From positions 1 to 62,870 of the forward strand of contig JAFUUL010000088.1 of NCBI GenBank assembly GCA_017483805.1: a DNA stretch of 62,870 bases, given 5' to 3'. Below are positions 14,021 through 21,294 of this stretch, in pieces; the stretch's first letter is position 1; every line of letters starts with the position of its first letter. The notes below the pieces were generated by a model. The model was not told the origin of the DNA. It was given only the letters and a program-made list of their open reading frames with translations, and did no database searches. The stretch comes from Prevotella sp. (GTDB taxonomy: Bacteria; Bacteroidota; Bacteroidia; Bacteroidales; Bacteroidaceae). The position numbers were made by a program, and so were the translations under genes.

Positions 14021-16762
14021 CTAATACATCTGCCAATAGTCCAGACGGACATCGCCCTGAACGGCATCGAAGCAGAAGTAGAGGTCGTGCACGCCGGTGG
14101 CTCCGGTCAACTTGGCTGCAAACTGGCGGTACTTCTCCAGCGAGCCGGTACTGCGAACGACGGCCGTGCCGATGATGGGGCCGTCCTGACTATCCAAGCG
14201 CAGGGTGACGGTGGCCGTGCCTGTGGCGGCAGCAGCGATGCTGAACCGACGGGCACCCTGGCTGCCACGCTCGGCTTTGCCGCTCTGTCCTGCTGAGAAG
14301 TCCACACCACGCAGACGGATATACTCGCCGTCATCGAGGTCGTAGACATACATATTGCGACGGCCCGTTGACTCGGGCATATCCTTTACCACGCCAGTAT
14401 TCTCGATGCCCATCTTGGCCGTTTTCAGGCCGTAGCCCCAGTTCATGGTCTCTGCCTCCACACGCCGGTAGGGGTTCAGCCAGTGCAACTGTTTCAAGGG
14501 TTGCTGGTCCAGCCAGTAGGGCACCGTCTGGATGGTGCCGTCGGTGTTGTACGTAATCTCCGTGGCCGAGACACTGCGACGCTCATGGTGCTGGAAGGTC
14601 TCGAGGTGCATCAGGTCGTAGTTCTGGCCGAATACATACGAGTGGCCCTTGAAGTCGCAGATGCCTGGATGGTTGCCGCGGTCGCGGGGCGTGGGACTCA
14701 TGATGTAGCCCTTCCACTCCCAAGGCCCCGTGGGCGATTCGCTCATGGCATAGCCCAGTGCTTCTGGGCAACAGGTAGAGGCGAAGCCAAGGTAGTAGTG
14801 CCCGTTTCGTTTATAGAACCAGGGGCCTTCCTGATAATTTGGTATGTGGGGCAACTTCGTGACATCGCTTTTCAGTGAGATCATATCGTCACCCAGCAGG
14901 GCATAGAAAGTGTGGGGATTACCCCAGTACATATAGGCCTGCCCATCGTCATCGGTATAGACCGTGGGGTCGATGTCGAACCAGTTACTCTGGTCCCACA
15001 CCAGGGGCTTGCCCAGCGGATCGCGGAAGGGGCCATAGGGCGAGTCGCTCTCCAGCACGCCGATACCGTGGCCGTGGAGTGGCGCATAGAGGTAGTATTT
15101 TCCGTTACGCTCGACGGTCTGTATGGCCCATGCGCCATTTTCGCGCGAGCGCCAGGGGAAATCTTTCAGCGAGGCCACGGCGCCGTGCTCCGTCCAGTTC
15201 ACCATGTCGGTGGTCGACCACAGCAGCCAGTCGTACATGAAGAAACCAGCAGAGTTGCGCTCGTTAGGGTCTGGAACATCCTCAGGCGAAGCATCGTGAG
15301 ATGTATATAAGAACAAGGTATCGCCCACAACCAGCGGCGACGGGTCGGCAGTGTACTTGGTCTGGAAGAGGGGCATGTTGACCTGCTCCAGTGAGCGCAT
15401 CTCCCACCAGTCGAAGTTAAAGAGTTTCGGGCCTTTGCGGCCTGTGAAGACGAAGTAGAGGTCGTGGGTACCAGAGGCTATGACCGGCAAGTCGAGAGTC
15501 AGCGTCTGCCACTGTTCCCATCCGCCCGTGCCAGGCACAAGGAGCGTGCCGAGGAGTGTGCCGCCAAGGCTGTCGGTGCGAATCTCTATCTGACCACCAC
15601 GCAGACCGCTGGCCACACGGGCCGTGAAGGTGCGGGGCAGGCGATGGCCAAAGTCCACATTCTGCAGTTTGATGTAGTCGCCGTTGTGGATATCGGTCAC
15701 ATAGACGCCCACCTCTGCATTCTGTTCCGTCTTCACACCCCTCGAAAAAGCCATCGTCTCAGCCTCCACCTTGCGATAGGGATTGAAGGTGGCGATGGGC
15801 TTCACGCCTTCATCGGTGGGCAGGATGGTGGGGAACGAGCCGTCGGCATTGTATTCGAACTCCTCCACGGCCACGCTGCGACCGAAGCCGCCGCCACCGG
15901 GCAACTTGCCCGTGTGGTAGAAGAAGTAACTATGACCCTTGTAGTCAGCCACGCCGCAGTGGTTGGTGAACGACTTGGTATCGCTCAGCGGCATGATCTC
16001 GCCGGCATAGGTCCAGGGGCCACAGGGCGAGGGAGCCGTACTGTAGGAGATATGTTCTGGCACGCCGCCTGCAGCATAGAGCAACTGATACCGCCCGCTA
16101 CGTTTCATCAGCCACGGGCCTTCTACGTAGGAGTCGCGGTAGGTCTTGCCCTGCTCGCGTTCGTTCATCGCTGGCGAGCCAAAGGCCTCCTCGGTCATGG
16201 GCAGCATGCCTACCCCACCCTCGTAGGAGATCATGTCGCGGTTCAGTTTCAGATAGTAGACTCTGGGATTGCCCCACATCAGCCACGCCTGACCATCGTC
16301 GTCGATCATCACCGTGGGGTCTATGTGGTCCCACTTTCCGTCCTCGTAGAGTGGCTTGCCTATAGCGTCACGGAAAGGGCCTGTAGGCGAATCGCTCACG
16401 GCTACGCCGATAGCCATACCATTGGACAGTCTGGAGTGTGCACAGATGTACCAGTAATACTTGCCGTCGCGCTCTATGCACTGCGATGCCCAGGCGCGGT
16501 CATCGGCCCATGAGAACGACTCAAGGGCAAGGGGCGAACCATGGTCCTGCCAGTTCACCATATCCTCGGTCGAGTAGACGCGCCACTCCTGCATCCAGAA
16601 GAAGTCGGCCCCATCCTCGTCGTGACCGGTATAGACATACATGCGGTCGCCAGCCACCAAGGGGGCTGGGTCGCTGGTGCACCAGGTCTGCACAAACGGG
16701 TTCTGTGCGGTGGCTGCCTCGGCCATCAGGGCGACGGCAGCCGTCAGTAGAATCTTTTTCAT
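14021..16762 (-). CDS. Double GH43-CBM6 enzyme
   Basis: This 913-residue secreted enzyme (signal peptide to ~A19) has two copies of the same architecture: GH43 ~25-325, CBM6-like ~335-460, GH43 ~465-770, CBM6-like ~780-913. In the first copy the GH43 catalytic acids are visible as D31 (TSDPAPL), D148 (HIDPTVMIDDDG) and E214 (YVEGPW). The second copy has TADPSPL, DIDPTVYTDDDG and YQEGPW, so both look active. GH43 enzymes with CBM6 are typically alpha-L-arabinofuranosidases or beta-xylosidases acting on arabinoxylan. The two halves are diverged, implying different specificities or positions of attack. It is the last gene of the GH operon, 13 bp after the GH31 gene. The exact GH43 subfamily is not assigned. 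Confidence 0.88.
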   Translation of the reverse strand: MKKILLTAAVALMAEAATAQNPFVQTWCTSDPAPLVAGDRMYVYTGHDEDGADFFWMQEWRVYSTEDMVNWQDHGSPLALESFSWADDRAWASQCIERDGKYYWYICAHSRLSNGMAIGVAVSDSPTGPFRDAIGKPLYEDGKWDHIDPTVMIDDDGQAWLMWGNPRVYYLKLNRDMISYEGGVGMLPMTEEAFGSPAMNEREQGKTYRDSYVEGPWLMKRSGRYQLLYAAGGVPEHISYSTAPSPCGPWTYAGEIMPLSDTKSFTNHCGVADYKGHSYFFYHTGKLPGGGGFGRSVAVEEFEYNADGSFPTILPTDEGVKPIATFNPYRKVEAETMAFSRGVKTEQNAEVGVYVTDIHNGDYIKLQNVDFGHRLPRTFTARVASGLRGGQIEIRTDSLGGTLLGTLLVPGTGGWEQWQTLTLDLPVIASGTHDLYFVFTGRKGPKLFNFDWWEMRSLEQVNMPLFQTKYTADPSPLVVGDTLFLYTSHDASPEDVPDPNERNSAGFFMYDWLLWSTTDMVNWTEHGAVASLKDFPWRSRENGAWAIQTVERNGKYYLYAPLHGHGIGVLESDSPYGPFRDPLGKPLVWDQSNWFDIDPTVYTDDDGQAYMYWGNPHTFYALLGDDMISLKSDVTKLPHIPNYQEGPWFYKRNGHYYLGFASTCCPEALGYAMSESPTGPWEWKGYIMSPTPRDRGNHPGICDFKGHSYVFGQNYDLMHLETFQHHERRSVSATEITYNTDGTIQTVPYWLDQQPLKQLHWLNPYRRVEAETMNWGYGLKTAKMGIENTGVVKDMPESTGRRNMYVYDLDDGEYIRLRGVDFSAGQSGKAERGSQGARRFSIAAAATGTATVTLRLDSQDGPIIGTAVVRSTGSLEKYRQFAAKLTGATGVHDLYFCFDAVQGDVRLDYWQMY

Positions 16763-16768
16763 AAATTA

Positions 16769-16789
16769 TCAATTTTCAATCTTCAATCT
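16769..16789. repeat. Three 7-bp repeats at the GH31/GH43 junction
   Basis: TCAATTT, TCAATCT, TCAATCT (plus strand) span the GH31 stop codon and the gap before the next start. The last codons of GH31 (IED-stop) are encoded by them. Same unit length as the repeats at 10665 and 21397. Confidence 0.7.
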
Positions 16790-18929
16790 TCACAAAGACT
16801 GGAATATGCCCTTTGTCGACAGCCGTGGTGACGGTCTGCCCGCCCTCGTAGTGCTGACCTGTGCGGTAGTCGCGCCAGCCGCCCTTGTTGCGGGGCAGAT
16901 AGGTGGACCACGAGGTAACACCCGGCTCGGTGACGGGACTGATGAGCAGCGACGGGCCGAACATATACTCATAGCGCTGCTGCAGGGCCTCAGGGTCATC
17001 GGCAAAGTCGAACACCAGCGGGCGCATCAGCGTGTAGCCCTCGTCGGCCACGCGCCGAGCGCACGCTGCGATGTAGGGCTTCAGCCGGTAGCGCTCGCGC
17101 AGGCACTCGGCGATGATGGCCTGCGCCTCGGGCCCGTAGTTCCAGGGCTCGGTGTTGCTCATGTAGCCATGCACGCGCATCAGGGGCAGATAGACGCTGA
17201 TTTCTATCCAGCGCAGCATACGCTCGATGTAGGCACTGTCAGTGTACTGGTTCTGCGGACGGAAGAAGCCGCCTGCATCGTAGGTCCACCAAGGTATGCC
17301 CGCCGCCTGCACGCCCAGTCCGGCCGTGATCTGACGGCGCAGCGTCTCCCAGTCGTTGCCCACGTCGCCGCTCCACAATGCCGCTCCATAGCGCTGAATG
17401 CCAGAGAAGCCGCAGCGGGTCAGGATAGGTGCCTTCGTCCCCTCGTACACCGTCGCGTTGACCAGCAGGGGATAGACGTTGCGCACCTGCTCGCCACTCC
17501 AGCGGCCACGGTTCACGCGGCGGCCCGCCAGATCGTCGTTCTCAGGCTCCGTGGCATCCTGCCACCAGGCATCAATGCCCAGCGGCACCAGTCGCTCACT
17601 GAAGTTGCGCCAGTAGGCAGCGGCGGCATCGGGGTTGAAGAAGTCTATCCAGTCGGTGCCTGGGATATAGTAGCCGTCGGCCTGCATCTGCCGACCGACC
17701 TCCGAGCCTTTGTCAATCTTCGACCATACCGACACCATCAGCCGCATGTTCATCTGGTGCAGGCTGTCGGTCATCGCCTTGGGGTCGGGATAGTTGGCCT
17801 CGTCGAAGCGCATCGAGTTCCAACCGTACTTGCCCCAGTACTGCCAGTCCTGTACCAGCAGGTCTACGGGCAGTTGCTCCTGGCGGAAGCGGTTGGCCGT
17901 CTGCAGGATTTCCTCCTGCGAGTGGAAGCGCTCGCGGCAGTGGATATAGCCCAGCATCCACTCCGGCATCAGGGGAGCGGGGCCGGTCAGTTCGCGGTAG
18001 GTGGCTATCACCTCGTCGGCCGAACCTACGAACACGGTATAGTCCACGGCCGTGGCCACGGGGGAGCGCAGCGTGGTCTCTGCCCCCACCTTATTATAAT
18101 AGAGCACGGGATGGTCGTCGGCCGTCAGTTCTGCCTGCACGCGGTGGCTGCCCTTGTCCAGATGGACAATGCACGAGGCCGTGGGCGGCAGCCAGAGGTT
18201 CTGCATCTCGATGACGGCCTGGCCGTCGATGGTGAGGTTGTGGCGGCGGGCCATCTTCTGTCCCACATCCAGCAGCAGGGCATAGTCGCCCGACTCGGGG
18301 ATATCGAGCGTGGCCTCGAAGACATTGCGCCGTCGCACCTCCTGACGGCCGCCCTCTGTAGAGGTGACATTGACCACCTCGGTCTGCCCCACCCCCTCGT
18401 GCTTCTTCAGTGCCACCGAATGGTCACAGGGATTATACTCCGTCAGGCCATAGTTGTTCCACAGCACGCCGTAGCCCTTGCTGGAGAGCAGCATGGGTAT
18501 GCTGATCTGGGTGTTCACCTGTGTCAGCCGCCGCGAGAGGCCTCGGATGTTGGTGTAGCCGTCCTGAAACTGGCCCAGTCCGTAGAGGCACTCGTCGGCC
18601 GCCGACTGAAAGCGCAGCGTGGCCACGCCGTCGCGCATCTGGTGGGCCGTGGCCGTGAAGACCGTGTGGCCCTTCTTGTCGCTCACGCTGACGGTGCCGC
18701 GCCAGCGGTCTATCCGCACGCTGATGTCACTGTGCTTCACCTCCGAATGTTTCACGTAGACCCAGTCGGGCAGCGGGTCGGCCGTAGCCCCCACCTCATA
18801 CCTGATGCGCACGGCATTGCGTGCCACCATCTTGGTGCTGATGCGTCCCTCACCGAAGGCCGCCTGCTCAGCATTTGCCGTCAGGCAAGCCGCCACCGAC
18901 AGCAGAAGGGCAAAAATCTTCTCGCGCAT
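16776..18929 (-). CDS. GH31 alpha-glycosidase, probably alpha-xylosidase type
   Basis: This 717-residue secreted enzyme has its signal peptide ending near LTANA. An N-terminal beta-sandwich (to ~330) precedes the GH31 barrel. The catalytic nucleophile is the Asp in WWQDATEPEND near residue 450, and the acid/base Asp is in LWSGDVGNDW near 523; both are GH31 hallmarks. Upstream barrel motifs MPEWMLGYIHCRERF and VDLLVQDWQYWGKYGWN also fit. GH31 members cut terminal alpha-xylose or alpha-glucose. Beside xylan and xyloglucan-type enzymes an alpha-xylosidase is likely, but sequence alone does not settle it. Length is on the short side because it has few accessory domains. It lies 10 bp after the CotH-like gene and 13 bp before the double GH43. 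Confidence 0.88.
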   Translation of the reverse strand: MREKIFALLLSVAACLTANAEQAAFGEGRISTKMVARNAVRIRYEVGATADPLPDWVYVKHSEVKHSDISVRIDRWRGTVSVSDKKGHTVFTATAHQMRDGVATLRFQSAADECLYGLGQFQDGYTNIRGLSRRLTQVNTQISIPMLLSSKGYGVLWNNYGLTEYNPCDHSVALKKHEGVGQTEVVNVTSTEGGRQEVRRRNVFEATLDIPESGDYALLLDVGQKMARRHNLTIDGQAVIEMQNLWLPPTASCIVHLDKGSHRVQAELTADDHPVLYYNKVGAETTLRSPVATAVDYTVFVGSADEVIATYRELTGPAPLMPEWMLGYIHCRERFHSQEEILQTANRFRQEQLPVDLLVQDWQYWGKYGWNSMRFDEANYPDPKAMTDSLHQMNMRLMVSVWSKIDKGSEVGRQMQADGYYIPGTDWIDFFNPDAAAAYWRNFSERLVPLGIDAWWQDATEPENDDLAGRRVNRGRWSGEQVRNVYPLLVNATVYEGTKAPILTRCGFSGIQRYGAALWSGDVGNDWETLRRQITAGLGVQAAGIPWWTYDAGGFFRPQNQYTDSAYIERMLRWIEISVYLPLMRVHGYMSNTEPWNYGPEAQAIIAECLRERYRLKPYIAACARRVADEGYTLMRPLVFDFADDPEALQQRYEYMFGPSLLISPVTEPGVTSWSTYLPRNKGGWRDYRTGQHYEGGQTVTTAVDKGHIPVFVKIED

Positions 18930-18939
18930 ATTCTCCAGA

Positions 18940-21264
18940 TTATTTAACGACTACCTTACGACCACGATGGATGTAGATGCCCTTGCGCGGATGCTCCACT
19001 TGCTGACCGTTCAGGTTGCGGTAGAGACCATCCATCGGCACGGTGGTGATGACGGCAGGCACGGCAGTGCCGACCTTGGGCGTGAGCCAGGCCGCGGTCA
19101 GACGAACGGTGCTGCCCCAGTCTACCTTCAGGGCGTTCAGGTGGACAAAGCCATCAGGACGCACGCTGCCATTGGTGTCGTTCATCCGGCTCAGGTCTTC
19201 CAGCGGCACGACGATGGCCTGCAGGCTGCTGTCCCAGTAGGGGTCGCTGCCACCGAACGAGACCACTATCTGCTTCCACGGCCCGTGGGCCACCAGGCGG
19301 TTGGCCAGAATGCGCAGGCCACTGCCCGACCCCCGCAGCACCAGACGGTCGTACTGACTCAGGTCGGCATACTGGTTGTGGTCTACATTCACGAAGCCGG
19401 CAATGGCTCCGCCGCCGCCCACGTCGACACCCATCTGCCAGTCTACGCTGACAGGCTTGTCGAGCGGCTCGGCATCGGCCCCGGTGCCATCCCACTCGCG
19501 GAACATCGATGCCGTGAGCGGCGTCCAGTCGGCAGGTGCCTCGAAGTCGTCTATGCTGAAATAGTTTAAGATGCTGCTGAGCAGATAGTCGGTGCGCACG
19601 GGGAAGTACTGGGTGAGCAGACGGTTGCGCTCGGCCATATAGTGCTGGTCTACGGTGTAGAGTTGGCCGGCCGTCTGCCAGCGGTGCACGTCGCGCCGAT
19701 AGTCGCCCCAGCGGGCTGCCTCGGCATAGATGGCGGTCTGGATGGTGTGGTAGAGGCTATCCCAGACGCTGACCACCGACCGCTGGCCCAGCAGCCCGTC
19801 GTCGGCCAGCACCTCGCGGGCACGCTCGGCATAGCGGCGGGCAAACTGCTGATTGCGCATCAGGTCGCTGAAGATGCCGGTGGGGAAGCCCCTGCCGCCC
19901 GTTTTGCCGAGAATGTTTTCGCGGGGATTCTCCAGAATGATCTCGCTGTCCCAGCAGAGGAAGCGGAAGCCCTGGCTGTCGGCCCCGCGACGGCGCAGGG
20001 CGTACCAGTTGTGGTGGTCCCAGTCGGTGTTGCCACCATACTGGTTGATAAGCATATAGTCGATAAAGCCGTCGATGTCGAGCAGCGTGTCGAGTCTTTC
20101 GTAGGCAGACTGATCGGTAGCGGCTGCCGCCGTCTGCACCATCTCTTCCCAGGCCGTGAGGTCGCCCTCGCTGGCCTCGATATGGTTGCCGCCCGACTCC
20201 TCGATCTTCACCACGTCGATGTCGCTCTTCTGTCCGCCCAGGTGATCCTTGCCATACTGATCGTCCACGCGCTCGGCAATGTTGTAGAGTCCCCAGTACA
20301 TACCGTTGAGGAAGAGGTTCACGTAGAGGGCATTCACGCTGGTGCGCCCCATCTTGCGCTGCATGCGGCGGGCCCACACATCGCGGGTGTACTGGGCGTT
20401 CTGGCGGTTGCCCTCGCTCCAGTGCTGCCAGGCGTTGCCGAAGTGGCAGCGCAGCACCAGTTGGTCGAACTTCTGCGACTCGCCCGCACCAAAGAGCGGA
20501 TACTTCAGGCTCTTAGGGCCGTACTGCTCCTTGAACACCAGACGGAAGGAGTGCTTGGGGTTCTTCTCGGCCAGCCGCCCATGACCGCCGTGCAGCCGGA
20601 GGCCGCAGGTGGTGGAGAAGCCCTGCTCGCTACCGTCAGGAGAGAACATCTCCACACTGGCCGGACGCGTCCAGCCGTGACCGGTGTTGTCGCCCACGGG
20701 CGGGCCGGTGAAGATGTAGATGCCGCCGCGGTCAGGGTCGTTCTCATGGCTGAAGAGGTGGTCCCTGTCGGTGACGATGCTGACCACGGGCAGCGACTTC
20801 AGGCCCTCGATGATCTTAGGGCGCAGCGCGGCATCGGCGGTCATCTCGGGATCCATCTCATAGTCGGCCTTGGCCCTGCCGGAGATCTGCGTGTAGCGTC
20901 CCCACTCCGAGGGATAGCCCTCTGGGGTGTTGCCCTGACGCAGAATGTCTTCTACGAAGAGGTAGGTGGCCGTTGCGATGGGCGTGACGCGGCCCGTGTC
21001 GGCCACGACGGCAGCCCGCAGGATGGTGGTGCCGCTGATGGTGATGGGTTGCACGTAGAGAGTGCTCTGCTGCGTGGGCTCACTGCCGTCCAGGGTGTAG
21101 CGGATGGGCACGCCCTCGGGGAGTGGCGAACTGCCCTCTGCCTGGGTGATTTGCAGCGAGAACGCCTGGTCGTAGAAGCCGTGGGGCTGACTGAACTGCA
21201 GGCTCTGCCCCTGACTGATGGCCGGCCAGGCGACCATCAGCAGCAGCAGGCTCAGCGTCTTCAT
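18940..21264 (-). CDS. Secreted CotH-kinase-like protein with chitobiase-type beta-sandwich
   Basis: This 774-residue secreted protein is encoded inside the xylan enzyme operon. After the signal peptide, residues ~25-100 look like the chitobiase/hexosaminidase C-terminal beta-sandwich (PEGVPIRYTLDGSEPTQQST). The central part (~130-560) is CotH-like: LNGMYWGLYNIAERVDDQYG, DGFIDYMLINQYGGNTDWDH and NWYALRR are diagnostic segments. In the spore-coat family CotH is an atypical protein kinase. The C-terminal domain (~600-750) is beta-rich, possibly carbohydrate-binding, and the tail NLNGQQVEHPRKGIYI...VVVK resembles a type IX secretion signal. The start may be 21285 instead of 21264. Its role in glycan use is unknown; surface-protein phosphorylation is speculative. 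Confidence 0.8.
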   Translation of the reverse strand: MKTLSLLLLMVAWPAISQGQSLQFSQPHGFYDQAFSLQITQAEGSSPLPEGVPIRYTLDGSEPTQQSTLYVQPITISGTTILRAAVVADTGRVTPIATATYLFVEDILRQGNTPEGYPSEWGRYTQISGRAKADYEMDPEMTADAALRPKIIEGLKSLPVVSIVTDRDHLFSHENDPDRGGIYIFTGPPVGDNTGHGWTRPASVEMFSPDGSEQGFSTTCGLRLHGGHGRLAEKNPKHSFRLVFKEQYGPKSLKYPLFGAGESQKFDQLVLRCHFGNAWQHWSEGNRQNAQYTRDVWARRMQRKMGRTSVNALYVNLFLNGMYWGLYNIAERVDDQYGKDHLGGQKSDIDVVKIEESGGNHIEASEGDLTAWEEMVQTAAAATDQSAYERLDTLLDIDGFIDYMLINQYGGNTDWDHHNWYALRRRGADSQGFRFLCWDSEIILENPRENILGKTGGRGFPTGIFSDLMRNQQFARRYAERAREVLADDGLLGQRSVVSVWDSLYHTIQTAIYAEAARWGDYRRDVHRWQTAGQLYTVDQHYMAERNRLLTQYFPVRTDYLLSSILNYFSIDDFEAPADWTPLTASMFREWDGTGADAEPLDKPVSVDWQMGVDVGGGGAIAGFVNVDHNQYADLSQYDRLVLRGSGSGLRILANRLVAHGPWKQIVVSFGGSDPYWDSSLQAIVVPLEDLSRMNDTNGSVRPDGFVHLNALKVDWGSTVRLTAAWLTPKVGTAVPAVITTVPMDGLYRNLNGQQVEHPRKGIYIHRGRKVVVK

Positions 21265-21294
21265 CGTAGATGGAAGATGGAACATTATTGGCTG

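Noticed and set aside
16641-18947. Plus-strand open frame of 768 codons antisense to GH31
   Set aside because: It mirrors the GH31 coding frame and shows no domain, whereas GH31 motifs are complete on the minus strand.
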